Part shown: in pieces, positions 36,284-44,812 of the stretch | How the letters are laid out: each line of letters starts with the position of its first letter | Position numbering within the stretch: the stretch's first letter is position 1 | Assembly (NCBI GenBank): GCA_035546775.1 | Contig: DASZWD010000054.1 | Location: 34,146 to 98,145 of the forward strand | Reading direction: 5' to 3' | From: Acidimicrobiales bacterium | Lineage (GTDB): Bacteria; Actinomycetota; Acidimicrobiia; Acidimicrobiales; JACCXE01 | Length of the DNA: 64,000 nucleotides | Made by a program: the position numbers and the translations under genes | Notes under the pieces: generated by a model | The model's database searches: none | Told to the model about the DNA's origin: nothing | The model's input: the letters and a program-made list of their open reading frames with translations, nothing else

Positions 36284-36520
36284 CTAGTCCTCCCCGCAGT
36301 TCAGGCACGGTTCGAGGTCGCTGTCGGTGACACCCCACACGACGCCCTGCCCGCCGCACCCAGTGCAGTCGGACTGGCCGCTCGGCGGGTGCACGGCGTC
36401 AATCGCTAGGAACACACGACGGAGCGATGCTCGGTAGTCGTCGGGCATGTTCGATCCGTACTGCTCGGCCCACTCGGCGACTTGTAGGAGGTCGTCTACG
36501 TCAACGGTCACTTCTGCCAC
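36284..36520 (-). CDS. Small zinc-ribbon array protein
   Basis: 78 residues from GTG 36520. Helical front half; second half is a DnaJ-like zinc ribbon: CTGCGGQGVVWG and CLNCGED. Probably binds one zinc. Unknown partner. Confidence 0.6.
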   Translation of the reverse strand: MAEVTVDVDDLLQVAEWAEQYGSNMPDDYRASLRRVFLAIDAVHPPSGQSDCTGCGGQGVVWGVTDSDLEPCLNCGED

Positions 36521-36521
36521 G

Positions 36522-36815
36522 TCAGTCCTCCACTTTCGGGCCGTACCTGACGGCCTCGACTTCGACGCGCTTGATGTCGCACTCCGACATGACCATCGGC
36601 TTGTCCTCGCGCACGGCGCGCTCGAACTGCGCCTTGATGGCCGCGGCCTGCTCAGGTCCGATGGCGTGTTTCGTGACGATGATCGGCGGCGTGAGCGTCA
36701 GATAGCCGCGCTGCCACCGCCCGTCGACCAAGCGCCACGGCCCCGTCCACTTCGGACGACCGATCGGCACGATGCACCCATCGCGCTCGTCGAGCGTGAT
36801 CGCTGCTGCCTCCAT
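36522..36815 (-). CDS. Small early phage protein, unknown
   Basis: 97 residues from ATG 36815: beta-rich (VPIGRPKWTGPWRLVDGRW) then a helix with AIGPEQAAAIKAQFERAV. No family recognised. Overlaps the end of the broken gene upstream (ATGA). Confidence 0.55.
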   Translation of the reverse strand: MEAAAITLDERDGCIVPIGRPKWTGPWRLVDGRWQRGYLTLTPPIIVTKHAIGPEQAAAIKAQFERAVREDKPMVMSECDIKRVEVEAVRYGPKVED

Positions 36816-37009
36816 CAGACTGGCTGATCCTCTCGGAAGTACCGCTTCTCGATCGCGAACGACATCCACGAGCCCGATGCGAGCATCGTCAGGCCGTGCT
36901 GCTCGGCTTCCTCGTAGGTGGTGAATCACATGAACCCGATCTCGCTGCCGTCGTTGTCGACCCCCACGGCCGAGTAGCGCACCCTGTGGAACGGATGAAG
37001 GGCGGGCAT
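36815..37009 (-). pseudogene. Small phage gene interrupted by in-frame TGA
   Basis: A 64-codon gene: MPALHPFHRVRYSAVGVDND then GSEIGFM, TGA (36926-36928), then FTTYEEAEQHGLTML and a stop. Upstream and downstream parts are the same frame and look like one small alpha/beta domain, with TGA where TGG (Trp) would fit. The second nonsense codon of this kind in the prophage. As written it makes a 27-residue peptide. Confidence 0.68.
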
Positions 37010-37012
37010 GGT

Positions 37013-37984
37013 TTAAGACACCTCACGATCATCGAACTCAGTTTCGGCAGAAACCGGGCCAGGGCCAGAGCCCGCACCCGACCCGGCAACGGCGCCGTCA
37101 CCGGCCCCACCCGGCCCGCTCAGACCAGCGCCCGACCCGTCGCCGACTTGGCCCGAACCTGGCCCGGATTTGGCCCGACCTGACCGGTGTCCGGAGTCGC
37201 GCGCGTGTCGCGCTCGCGAGGCCAAATCCGGTTCAGTCCCGGTTAAACCCGGACTTGGCCCGTTTTTGGCCGGGGTCAAGTCCGGGTCAGATCCGTACGG
37301 ATCGCTGACCAGCGACAACGCTGTTGTGCCGGGCGGGAGAAGGGCCATGCCAGCCTCTTCGGGTGTGCGGTCGCCTTTGCGGCCGTTGCATTCGCGGCAC
37401 GCGACGACCACGTCGGCGAGTGCGTTGCCGCCATCGGGCGCGAACTTGTCCGGATCGACGTGGTCATACGTGCCGCCGAGCGCGCCGCGCTTGTCGAGGA
37501 AGTTGACCCTGCGGCCGCAGTAGCGGCACAGCGTGCCGTCGCGCTCGAGGATCTCTTGGCACCGTTCACGCCAGCGGGTGAGCGCCTTCGCCCGGTTGGC
37601 GCGCATGCGGGCGATCGGGATCTTCGACTGATCCGTGGTGAGCTGCCACTCGTAGTAGTCGTGGAAGTAGTACTCGCCCGGGCCGATCTTGCCGCCGCCG
37701 GCGAGGAACTGCTGGCAGTACTCCGACGTGCACTTCTTGATGCCCGCAGCGGTGTGCCACAGGCCGACCTTCACGAGGCGCTTGGCGGTCTCGTCGACGT
37801 TGTCGATCTCCTCGAAGTACGCGGCGTCGCGGAGGATCACCTCGGTGACGACACCGCCGCTGCCCTTGCCATCGTTCGATGCGTTGACCTCCTCGAGCGC
37901 GCCACGCCACAGCGCGCGAGCCTCCTTGCCCGCGGCGCGGGCCTTCGGATGCTTGTGAAACTGGTCGCTGGTCTTGACCCACAT
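37013..37984 (-). CDS. HNH-containing phage replication-type protein
   Basis: 323 residues. The N-terminal 150 (WVKTSDQFHKHPKA..., YFEEIDNVDETAKRLV) look like a replisome-organiser type winged region. Residues about 165-225 are HNH: CRYCGRR, DHVDPDK, CRECNGRKG. The C-terminal 100 residues are a Gly/Ser/Pro/Asp-rich low-complexity tail with many G-S-G and G-P units. Likely binds DNA during replication or recombination. ATG 37984 overlaps the next gene. Confidence 0.65.
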   Translation of the reverse strand: MWVKTSDQFHKHPKARAAGKEARALWRGALEEVNASNDGKGSGGVVTEVILRDAAYFEEIDNVDETAKRLVKVGLWHTAAGIKKCTSEYCQQFLAGGGKIGPGEYYFHDYYEWQLTTDQSKIPIARMRANRAKALTRWRERCQEILERDGTLCRYCGRRVNFLDKRGALGGTYDHVDPDKFAPDGGNALADVVVACRECNGRKGDRTPEEAGMALLPPGTTALSLVSDPYGSDPDLTPAKNGPSPGLTGTEPDLASRARHARDSGHRSGRAKSGPGSGQVGDGSGAGLSGPGGAGDGAVAGSGAGSGPGPVSAETEFDDREVS

Positions 37985-38322
37985 CAGGCGGTCGGCGCTC
38001 CGATCCGCCCGATGGCCGCGACGAGGATGCGATCGACGCGGTGCCGCTCGTGGTTCAGCGCGGCGCGGAGCTCGTCGGCGAGCGCCGACGGCGAGTATCT
38101 CTCGCCGAGGAACCGGTCGATCTCGTCGCGGATCGCTTCGATCGCGCGACGGTCCAACACGATGCCGGGCTGCATGCCGTCGACCGCCTGTACGACGACG
38201 CTCTCGTCGACCGGGCGCCACACGCCGTCCTCGTACAGCACGGTGTTCCGCTGCTCGTTGAGCAACGCCAGGCGCACCCCGTTGCGCGGGAAGTCATCGA
38301 AGATGTGGGCGCGGAACGTCAC
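37984..38322 (-). CDS. Early phage protein, unknown
   Basis: 112 residues from GTG 38322; helical with ESVVVQAVDGMQPGIVLDR and a long basic C-terminal helix. Coupled to both neighbours by overlaps. Confidence 0.55.
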   Translation of the reverse strand: MTFRAHIFDDFPRNGVRLALLNEQRNTVLYEDGVWRPVDESVVVQAVDGMQPGIVLDRRAIEAIRDEIDRFLGERYSPSALADELRAALNHERHRVDRILVAAIGRIGAPTA

Positions 38323-38813
38323 GCGGCCGGCACTCCCTCGGCCATCGCGAGCATGATCAGCTCGCACGTCTGGATCAGTGCGTCGATCGCGGCCCAGGAG
38401 AGCGGCAGGCCCTGCTTGAGATGCGTGTAGAGGGCGGAGCGGATCGCTTGCGCCATGTAGACGACGGCGAGCAGCTGCGCCTCGTCGTAGAAGACCGGTG
38501 AGGCCTCCTGGTCGAGGAGCGACGCCGTCGCGAGGTTGCGGATGTTCTGACGGAACCACGCGCGGTGCTTCGGGCCACCGACTCGGAGCGCGCCGGCCTG
38601 CGAGGCGCGGAGTTGGTCGAGACGGTTGCGGATCGTCGCCGAGCGGTGCGCGTCACTGGCGGCGCACTCGTTGCAGGGAATGAGATCGAGGTCGTGGATT
38701 CGTTCGAACGGCGGCGTCGCTACCGGCGCGCCGCACAACGCCTGTTCGGAGCCAGGCACGTAGGCGTGTATCACGAAGCGTTCGAGCTTCACGCTGCGAT
38801 CGTCGTCAGCCAT
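38319..38813 (-). CDS. Early phage protein, possible zinc site
   Basis: 164 residues. VIHAYVPGSEQALCGAP and LIPCNECAAS carry a CxxC pair; the rest is helical (DEAQLLAVVYMAQAIRSALY). No family recognised. ATG 38813 lies within the end of the metallopeptidase-like gene upstream. Confidence 0.55.
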   Translation of the reverse strand: MADDDRSVKLERFVIHAYVPGSEQALCGAPVATPPFERIHDLDLIPCNECAASDAHRSATIRNRLDQLRASQAGALRVGGPKHRAWFRQNIRNLATASLLDQEASPVFYDEAQLLAVVYMAQAIRSALYTHLKQGLPLSWAAIDALIQTCELIMLAMAEGVPAA

Positions 38814-39297
38814 CTACTGCCCCCCCCCTGGACTCGTGGTCGAGCTGTGGCGCGCCTACGGCGACAAAGCGGCGGACGTCGCCCTTCCATAGGCCGTGGC
38901 GTTCCACGATCGAGGTGAACTCCTCGAGGTCGTGGCCGCGGGTCGACAGCTTCAGCTCGCCGTCGTCGTCGATGTAGGCGTCGCAGTGCGACAGCTCGTG
39001 ATCGACCAGCGCGCGGCGCTGCCGCTCCGACAGGTTGATCCACTCGTCCTCGGCGAGCTCGATCACGAAGAACTGCTCCGGGACGATCGAGTCCTCCGAC
39101 ATCTGCCCGGCGAGCCATGCGTTGAGGCCGGTGAGCTTGCGTGCCGAGCCGAGCACGACGCGGCCCTTGGTCTTCGTCGCTTTCGATCGGAACACGAACT
39201 CGATCCGGCAGCCGATCAGGCCGCGATGGTGCTCCGGGATGAGCTCGCCGGCGATGCGTCCCGCCTCCGACGCGTAGCGGTACTCGACGGCGCCCAC
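38806..39297 (-). CDS. Putative phage metallopeptidase (HExxH)
   Basis: 163 residues. The RRALVDHELSHCDAY segment puts a zinc HExxH motif at His100-Glu101-His104. Such proteins are frequent in early regions of actinophages; substrate unknown. GTG 39297 overlaps the stop of the zinc-finger gene upstream. Confidence 0.7.
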   Translation of the reverse strand: MGAVEYRYASEAGRIAGELIPEHHRGLIGCRIEFVFRSKATKTKGRVVLGSARKLTGLNAWLAGQMSEDSIVPEQFFVIELAEDEWINLSERQRRALVDHELSHCDAYIDDDGELKLSTRGHDLEEFTSIVERHGLWKGDVRRFVAVGAPQLDHESRGGAVDG

Positions 39298-39932
39298 TAG
39301 GCGACCACCGCGGCGCGGGGCGTGCGTTCGTCGCCGGTCGGGAGACGACCTCCGTGTGCCGTCATCGTGTGCGACCGGAGCGAGGCGAACTTGTCGAGCG
39401 GCGCGGTGAACGGGCACGCGTCGCAGCGCAGTAGGAGAGCGGCGTCGTCGGACTTGCGGGGCCGCGTGGCCGTGTCGGCCTTGTAGCCGTGGCGGTGCGC
39501 CCGGTGACGTCCGAGAGACTGTGGACGATCGAACGACGCGGGGCACTCGTCGCACTTGAACGCGAGCTCCGACGTCGTCGACGCAGTCGCGCTAGTCACG
39601 GCCGGCGCCCTTCGCCCGGCTGACCGTTTCGGCGCCGCGGATGGGGGGGGTTCAGCGGCCGTGTCGAGGTCGCCGTCTTCGCGCTTCTGTGCGTCGGTGC
39701 GGTCGTCGACGATCGACAGCGGCCGCAGCGGCGCCGGCGCGTCGTCGGTGTCGGTGTCGGTGTCGGCGATGATCGCTTCGAGCGTGGCGATCGTCGACGC
39801 GAACTTGTCCATGAGCGCCAACGCGGCGGCGGATGGCACCCGCGGCGACGTCACACGGAGATCGCCGCCTGACGGCAGATGCAACGTGACGGTGATGGCG
39901 ACGTCCTCGTCGAGGGTCGGCAACGTGCTCAT
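39297..39932 (-). CDS. C2H2 zinc-finger phage protein
   Basis: 211 residues. The N-terminal part has beta strands (DVAITVTLHLPSGGDLRVTS) and an acidic Thr/Asp repeat. Two zinc fingers follow: CDECPASFDRPQSLGRHRAH with His at spacing typical of classical C2H2, and CDACPFTAPLDKFASLRSH then TAH. C2H2 fingers of this classic form are uncommon in bacteria. Likely binds DNA and acts in early gene control or recombination (inference). Start ATG 39932. Confidence 0.7.
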   Translation of the reverse strand: MSTLPTLDEDVAITVTLHLPSGGDLRVTSPRVPSAAALALMDKFASTIATLEAIIADTDTDTDDAPAPLRPLSIVDDRTDAQKREDGDLDTAAEPPPSAAPKRSAGRRAPAVTSATASTTSELAFKCDECPASFDRPQSLGRHRAHRHGYKADTATRPRKSDDAALLLRCDACPFTAPLDKFASLRSHTMTAHGGRLPTGDERTPRAAVVA

Positions 39933-39967
39933 GCGAATGCTGCTCCTTGTGGGGCTGGGATTGAGGG

Positions 39968-40354
39968 TTAGGACGCGCGGCGGCGCGCGTTGATGTCTTC
40001 GAGGATCTGCCGGCACGCGGCGACGCCGGCGTGACCGCGCTCTTTCTCCTCGTCAGTCAGAGGCCGGAACTCGACGCGGCCGGCTGGCGTGTCGCGAGGC
40101 TTGTGACCAAGGCGGCAGCTACACGCCCACCGCTCATCGGGCTTCCGCCGATCCGGCGTGCGGCACAGCCCGATCGGGATCGCCTGCGCCGGCTGCTTCG
40201 ACTTCAGCTTGTTCAAGATCTCCTTGACCTCGTACGGCTTCAGGTCGAGCTCGGCCGCGAGGCCGCTGATCGTCATGCCCTCCGTGCCGGCGGCGTGCAA
40301 CAAGCCGATGAGCCGACCGGTGCGGGACGACGACGGGAACCGGTGCGAAGCCAT
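39968..40354 (-). CDS. Helix-turn-helix phage protein
   Basis: 128 residues. MTISGLAAELDLKPYEVKEI is a likely winged-helix/HTH recognition region followed by LNKLKSK. A CSCRLGH motif lies in the middle. Probably a DNA-binding early regulator. Confidence 0.6.
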   Translation of the reverse strand: MASHRFPSSSRTGRLIGLLHAAGTEGMTISGLAAELDLKPYEVKEILNKLKSKQPAQAIPIGLCRTPDRRKPDERWACSCRLGHKPRDTPAGRVEFRPLTDEEKERGHAGVAACRQILEDINARRRAS

Positions 40355-40719
40355 CAGTCGACCACCTCTCCGACGCCCCACCGAGGCGACCGGAGACGGG
40401 TCACGAGCGTGTCCCAATGCCGCGGCCGGATCACCGTCGAATGCACCCCAGGAACGGCGCCGAACGCGTCGAGCCACTGCTCCTGCGCCGCGGTCGTGCG
40501 GCCGTCCTCGCGCTTGACCTCGAACACCAGGCACTCGCCGTTGCGCAGCAACACGATGTCGGGGAATCCGGGCTCGGAACGCTTCGAGTCGTACACGTGG
40601 AACGCCAGCCAGCCATCGGCACGCGCCTCATCAAGGATCGCCTGCATGAACTCGGCCTCCGACACGCACGCCAACAACCGAGCCTTCGCCGACATCGTCG
40701 ACATGTCGAGCGGCGTCAC
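40354..40719 (-). CDS. VRR-NUC nuclease
   Basis: 121 residues, the minimal VRR-NUC fold of the PD-(D/E)XK group: SEPGFPDIVLLRNGECLVFE with catalytic Asp and Glu, then VKREDG with the Lys. Acts on branched or structured DNA in phages. Part of the overlapping early chain. Confidence 0.8.
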   Translation of the reverse strand: MTPLDMSTMSAKARLLACVSEAEFMQAILDEARADGWLAFHVYDSKRSEPGFPDIVLLRNGECLVFEVKREDGRTTAAQEQWLDAFGAVPGVHSTVIRPRHWDTLVTRLRSPRWGVGEVVD

Positions 40720-41081
40720 TGGCGCGCCGCCTCAGGGACGAACGGGAACACGTGCGCGAACGCGTTCGACAACACGATCGCCACGTCGATGCACTGACGG
40801 CCGGCGGCGTTCGCAATGTCAGAGGCGATGTTGCGGGCCAGCGAGATGCCGCACATCACCGCGAACACCGTCGCCTCGTCGTCGAGGTCGAGACCCATCC
40901 CCACGGCCCAATCGCGCACGAGCGCCTCGGCCTGATCGGACCGCGACACGTAGGCCGCGTCGCCGCCGAGCTGCGCGGCCGACATGCGGCGGGCCTCGGC
41001 GATGTCAGCCAACGTCGTGGCGAACATCGACCAACGGGGGGGGTTCAGCGACGGCAGATCATCGAAAGGCCGCGACGTCAC
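40716..41081 (-). CDS. Early phage protein, helical, unknown
   Basis: 121 residues, mainly helical (LARNIASDIANAAGRQCIDV). No family. Start ATG 41081 overlaps the next stop. Confidence 0.5.
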   Translation of the reverse strand: MTSRPFDDLPSLNPPRWSMFATTLADIAEARRMSAAQLGGDAAYVSRSDQAEALVRDWAVGMGLDLDDEATVFAVMCGISLARNIASDIANAAGRQCIDVAIVLSNAFAHVFPFVPEAARQ

Positions 41082-41557
41082 GCCGACACCTTCGACTTCT
41101 GCAGGCCGGACATGCCGGCGAGCGCGATGCGCAGCATCGTCGTCAGGTTCCGGCCGTTACGGGCGACCTGCGACTCCACGTAGTCGACGATGTCGAGCTG
41201 CCGTGAATCTGCGGCGGTGGCGGGCCGCAGCACAGTCACCCAGCGGCGAAGGTGCGCCTCGAGGAGCTCGTGATCGGCGATCGAAGCGTCGACCGCCGCG
41301 CTGCGGCACACGTCGATGCGGAACGCGACGTCGAGCTTCTGGAAATGCAACGCGACCGGTGTGACGCGCACCTCACCCTCGACGAGGAACATCTCCGTGA
41401 ACGGCGACTGCCGCGTGTCGAGCACACCCGACACCGGGCCGGAGTCGGTGTCGATGATCACGCCGACGAACGGCAAATCAGGAGCGCCCTGGGAGCGCCG
41501 CAGCTCGCGGAGCCGGCCCACGCCCGTCTCGGTACGAAGCGTGCGTTGCCCGGTCAT
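41078..41557 (-). CDS. Early phage protein, unknown
   Basis: 159 residues, alpha/beta: FVGVIIDTDSGPVSGVLDTR and a C-terminal helix RNLTTMLRIALAGMSGL. GGAGG lies ahead of ATG 41557. No family. Confidence 0.5.
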   Translation of the reverse strand: MTGQRTLRTETGVGRLRELRRSQGAPDLPFVGVIIDTDSGPVSGVLDTRQSPFTEMFLVEGEVRVTPVALHFQKLDVAFRIDVCRSAAVDASIADHELLEAHLRRWVTVLRPATAADSRQLDIVDYVESQVARNGRNLTTMLRIALAGMSGLQKSKVSA

Positions 41558-41802
41558 GCCGCCTCCTTCGACCGGCACTCCGGGCCGATGTGCAGCTTCA
41601 CAGACACCGGGTCCTTCAACCGCCGGCCGCAGCGGCGACACCGCACCGCGGCGTCAAGCTCAGCGACGAGCGCCTCGCCGAGCGCGCGCCGATCCTCGGC
41701 GTCGTCGGCGAGCAACACCGCCGCTGACTTCGCGGCATAGCCAGGGCCGCGGCGCATCTGCACCTTGGCCCACACCGCCGCCTCCCGCGGATCGAACGGC
41801 AC
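41554..41802 (-). CDS. Small zinc-ribbon protein (DUF6011-like)
   Basis: 82 residues. The C-terminal CRRCGRRLKDPVSVKLHIGP then ECRSK matches the small zinc-binding module common in phage early regions (CxxC...C). Unknown role. Confidence 0.65.
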   Translation of the reverse strand: MPFDPREAAVWAKVQMRRGPGYAAKSAAVLLADDAEDRRALGEALVAELDAAVRCRRCGRRLKDPVSVKLHIGPECRSKEAA

Positions 41803-41805
41803 GAG

Positions 41806-43332
41806 CTACTCGGCCTCGCCGTCTGCGTCTTCGTCTTCGGCCAGAGCGTCGTCGATCTCGACCTGCTCGACGTTGGAGAGGTCGAAGCCGATCGACGTGA
41901 GCCAGTCGCGGTACCCGACAACGAGATCGGTCGGCACGTAGTTTCGATCGCCGTAGGTCGCGTTGGCGGCGAAGTACGGCACGCGCTCGGACTCGGCCGT
42001 GTCGTGCGCGAACAGCGTGCCCTCGATCGCCGACAACGCTGCGCACACCGAGGCGTAGCGAAGATCCTCGACAACGAGCTCATCCCACTTGGCCTGGCGC
42101 TCCGCATGGCCGAGCTCGGACCGGTCGATGCCGGCGATGTCGAGCGCGCGCAGCAGGTCCGGATACAACTCGGAGTCGTACGCGAGCTGCGCCGTGGCGA
42201 ACGCCTGCAGCGGCCACAAATCGGGATCATCTGCGACGCGAACGCGGATGAAGGCCCGCCGTTCGATGGCGCGCTTCCGGGCCACGGCGAACCGCTCGGC
42301 GTCGGCCGGGTCGACTTGGCGGGTAACGACAGGTGACGACTCGCGCGGCTTCGACGCGTCGACGATCGACTCGACGGTCGGCGGATCATCGGCCGACAGG
42401 TACGAGTACCAAATGCGCTGGGTCGCGACGTCCTCGTGCGCGTCCGGATCGACGCACACCCAAACGACGCCGCCCTTGTCGTTGACGACCGCGCCGTGGC
42501 ATGACTCGGCCGCGTGATCGTCGATCGTCAACGCCAGCCATGTCATCCAGTGGAATTGGTGCGTACGTGTCAGGGTCTCGATCTCGTTGCCGACAAGGAC
42601 CACGGCCGTGGAGTTGTCGATCTGCTCCGGGTCGGCGACGTGAACGCCGTCACGCTCGAGCTGGCCGAGCGCGGCCTGCCTTGCCTTCTGATCGGCGCGG
42701 CGAGCGAGCTCCCGATCGATGTCCTGCACGATCAGCTTCTCGTCGAGCGTCTTGCCCGACGTCAGACGCTCGACGAACTCGGCGTCATCAGCCACCTGCG
42801 TCAGCTTGTAGGCCGTCTCCGTCGACAAATCGCCGGAGTCGTACAACTTCAACGCCGGCCCCGGCAGAGCACCGATCGAAAGCCGCTTCGACACATGAGC
42901 GGCAGAGCGGCCGCACTCCCTGGCGATGTCCTTCTGCGCCATGCCATCGGACACGAGCGCCTGATAGGCGACGACCTCTTCCATCGGCGTCAGATCCCAC
43001 CGCTGACCGTTCTCCGTCAGCATGATGATCCGCTGCTCCGGAACCGACGGCTCCGGCCGCACAACGACCGGCACCGTCACGTCGCCTGCCTCGATCGCCG
43101 CCGCACGCCGACGATGGCCGGCGAGGAGCATCAGCTGACTGCCGAGCTGGCCGTCCGAGCGCGTCGTCTCGAAGACCAGCAACGGCTCGAGCACACCGAG
43201 CTCGCGAATCGATGCGGCGAGACCGGACACGTCGCCCACATCACGGCGCGGGTTACGAGGGTTCGGCGCCAGCTCCGACGCCTTCACCCAACGCAGCTCA
43301 ACGTCGGTTTCGGTGGAAACAAGCGCCGTCAC
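41806..43332 (-). CDS. ParB/Srx-fold protein
   Basis: 508 residues. N-terminal ParB-like domain: SELAPNPRNPRRDVG and LLAGHRRRAAA. A helix-turn-helix follows (MAQKDIARECGRSAAHVSKR). The long C-terminal region is helical and unrecognised. Usually binds DNA and uses CTP in partition, or acts as a phage regulator. No ParA is seen nearby, so plasmid-style partition is less likely. GTG 43332 overlaps the next stop. Confidence 0.8.
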   Translation of the reverse strand: MTALVSTETDVELRWVKASELAPNPRNPRRDVGDVSGLAASIRELGVLEPLLVFETTRSDGQLGSQLMLLAGHRRRAAAIEAGDVTVPVVVRPEPSVPEQRIIMLTENGQRWDLTPMEEVVAYQALVSDGMAQKDIARECGRSAAHVSKRLSIGALPGPALKLYDSGDLSTETAYKLTQVADDAEFVERLTSGKTLDEKLIVQDIDRELARRADQKARQAALGQLERDGVHVADPEQIDNSTAVVLVGNEIETLTRTHQFHWMTWLALTIDDHAAESCHGAVVNDKGGVVWVCVDPDAHEDVATQRIWYSYLSADDPPTVESIVDASKPRESSPVVTRQVDPADAERFAVARKRAIERRAFIRVRVADDPDLWPLQAFATAQLAYDSELYPDLLRALDIAGIDRSELGHAERQAKWDELVVEDLRYASVCAALSAIEGTLFAHDTAESERVPYFAANATYGDRNYVPTDLVVGYRDWLTSIGFDLSNVEQVEIDDALAEDEDADGEAE

Positions 43333-43601
43333 TGGCCCACCGCCACACCGACACGACGACGATCCGCCTCGCGGAGATCGCGCGCGACGCGGTCGGCAAC
43401 CGCGGCCGGATCGGCAATTGCGGCCGGATCGACGTGCACGACGACACGCGTCGACGACCCGGAGCGAGACGACCCGCGGTGCTTCAGCACCAGGCGTAAC
43501 GCCGCCAACGCCGTCTGGCAGATCAGGATCACGGTGCCGAGCCACAAGACCACAAACGCGATCCAGCCGGCGACACCGAGGCCGTGAGCAGGGGCATGCA
43601 T
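43329..43601 (-). CDS. Small phage membrane protein
   Basis: 90 residues; one membrane segment (GWIAFVVLWLGTVILICQ) and an Arg-rich end. ATG 43601 is preferred to GTG 43604 for overlap with TGA. Role unknown. Confidence 0.5.
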   Translation of the reverse strand: MHAPAHGLGVAGWIAFVVLWLGTVILICQTALAALRLVLKHRGSSRSGSSTRVVVHVDPAAIADPAAVADRVARDLREADRRRVGVAVGQ

Positions 43602-43858
43602 CACAGAGACACCTCTTCTTCTGTGGGGTAACCGACGACGCCGTCGCCGTCGAGATCAGTTACGTCATCGATGAAGTCGCCGGCACCGAGCTCGGTGAAC
43701 ACCTGATCCACCGACCGATACGCCTGCGCCAACAACTGGCGCTGACCCGCGTCGAGGCCGCGACACGTCACGACGTTCGGCGACGAGAAGTCCTCGAGCA
43801 GCGCCAACACGCGCGCCAGGTCCTCGACGACCTCGGCGACAGACAAGTCGGAGGCCAT
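43601..43858 (-). CDS. Small acidic phage protein
   Basis: 85 residues, acidic, helical (AEVVEDLARVLALLEDF). ATG 43858 overlaps the upstream stop (ATGA). No family. Confidence 0.5.
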   Translation of the reverse strand: MASDLSVAEVVEDLARVLALLEDFSSPNVVTCRGLDAGQRQLLAQAYRSVDQVFTELGAGDFIDDVTDLDGDGVVGYPTEEEVSL

Positions 43859-44148
43859 CAGCAAGCCACCAACGAATTTGGGCCGACCTCCGGGGCTGCG
43901 GCAGACGAGAAGACGATCGAAAGCGCCCCACCAACGGTCTTGTGAACGCCGGAGACTGCAAGACCCTCACATGCCTCACGCAGCTTCGAGAGTCCGCTGA
44001 CGGCGCCCGGGGGGTAGGCGCCGCCAGCGGTGGACCCATCGGCCAGCCCGAACCCCGCGCCGCCGTTCCCGCCACTTCCCCGAAGCGACAACGACGACAC
44101 GAGGATCGCACCATCCGATGCGTCATAAATCAGCGTCACCACTGCCAC
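43858..44148 (-). CDS. Small phage protein, unknown
   Basis: 96 residues, Gly/Ala-rich middle (GGNGGAGFGLADG). No recognised family. Overlaps the upstream gene by 13 bases. Confidence 0.45.
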   Translation of the reverse strand: MAVVTLIYDASDGAILVSSLSLRGSGGNGGAGFGLADGSTAGGAYPPGAVSGLSKLREACEGLAVSGVHKTVGGALSIVFSSAAAPEVGPNSLVAC

Positions 44149-44372
44149 CGCCCCGCCGCATCAAGCGTTGGGTGCGAGCCCTCCACCTTCTCGATGTTGC
44201 GGTCGCGGCGACGAGCACGCTTCACCTCCGCTGCAACCAGCGCGCGCACATCGGCCTCCGACAACAGACCCTCGACCGCGCCGCTATCACCACGCGACGC
44301 CCACCACGCACCAAAGCCGAACGACAACGAACACGCCACCCAAAACCCGATAACAACCGCCGCCGCAGTCAC
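44136..44372 (-). CDS. Small phage membrane protein
   Basis: 78 residues: one N-terminal membrane segment (AVVIGFWVACSLSFGFGAWW), then a charged helix with AEVKRARRRDRNIEKV. Unknown role. Confidence 0.5.
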   Translation of the reverse strand: MTAAAVVIGFWVACSLSFGFGAWWASRGDSGAVEGLLSEADVRALVAAEVKRARRRDRNIEKVEGSHPTLDAAGRWQW

Positions 44373-44560
44373 CGGACCGCGCTCCCGCGCTGCTGCGCCC
44401 GCACAGGCGACTCGATCAGCACCGCGATCTTCCGCAACGCCACCGCGTCCTCACACGTCGACGGCAAACCCTGACGCGACAACGAACGCGCCAACACCAC
44501 CTCGGCATCAGCGCGCACCCGCGCCTGACGCTCCTCGGCCGACTCGACCCGCTGGCTCAT
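44369..44560 (-). CDS. Small phage protein, helical
   Basis: 63 residues, charged and helical (AEERQARVRADAEVVLARSL). Coupled to the Cro-like gene by a GTGA-type overlap. Unknown role. Confidence 0.5.
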   Translation of the reverse strand: MSQRVESAEERQARVRADAEVVLARSLSRQGLPSTCEDAVALRKIAVLIESPVRAQQRGSAVR

Positions 44561-44790
44561 GCCACTGCCGCCGAGTCATTCGGATTGGCAACAAGAGCGC
44601 GAGGACTGACCTTCAGAGCGTCGGCCAGCATGCGGATGACCTTCTCCGAGCCGTGCTTCCGGCCAGCTTCGAGATCGCACAGGTACGACAGCGAGATCCC
44701 CGCCTCGAGCGCCAACTCCTTGGGCGTGACCATCTGGCTCTCGCGGATCGCCCGCAAGGCCTCTGAATGGATCATCACCCTTGCCTTCAT
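44557..44790 (-). CDS. Cro/XRE-type regulator, first gene of the leftward early operon
   Basis: 77 residues. Helix-turn-helix region: MVTPKELALEAGISLSYLCD then LEAGRKHGSEKVIRML. It is divergent from the repressor-like gene at 44977, as cro is from cI. The ATG lies eight bases from the -10 box of the proposed promoter, so its mRNA would be nearly leaderless. Probably binds the operator copies next to it. Confidence 0.8.
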   Translation of the reverse strand: MKARVMIHSEALRAIRESQMVTPKELALEAGISLSYLCDLEAGRKHGSEKVIRMLADALKVSPRALVANPNDSAAVA

Positions 44791-44794
44791 CGCT

Positions 44795-44812
44795 ATTCAG
44801 CGTAGTTAAGCG
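44795..44812. promoter_or_regulatory. Operator copy 1, overlapping the early promoter
   Basis: ATTCAGCGTAGTTAA, containing the complement of the -10 box. Same sequence (14 of 15) occurs inverted at 44936-44950. Confidence 0.65.

Noticed and set aside
24805..36928. Phage-wide use of TGA as a sense codon
   Set aside because: Many intact phage genes (for example 12863, 30491, 23434) end properly at TGA, so the two in-frame TGAs are local events.
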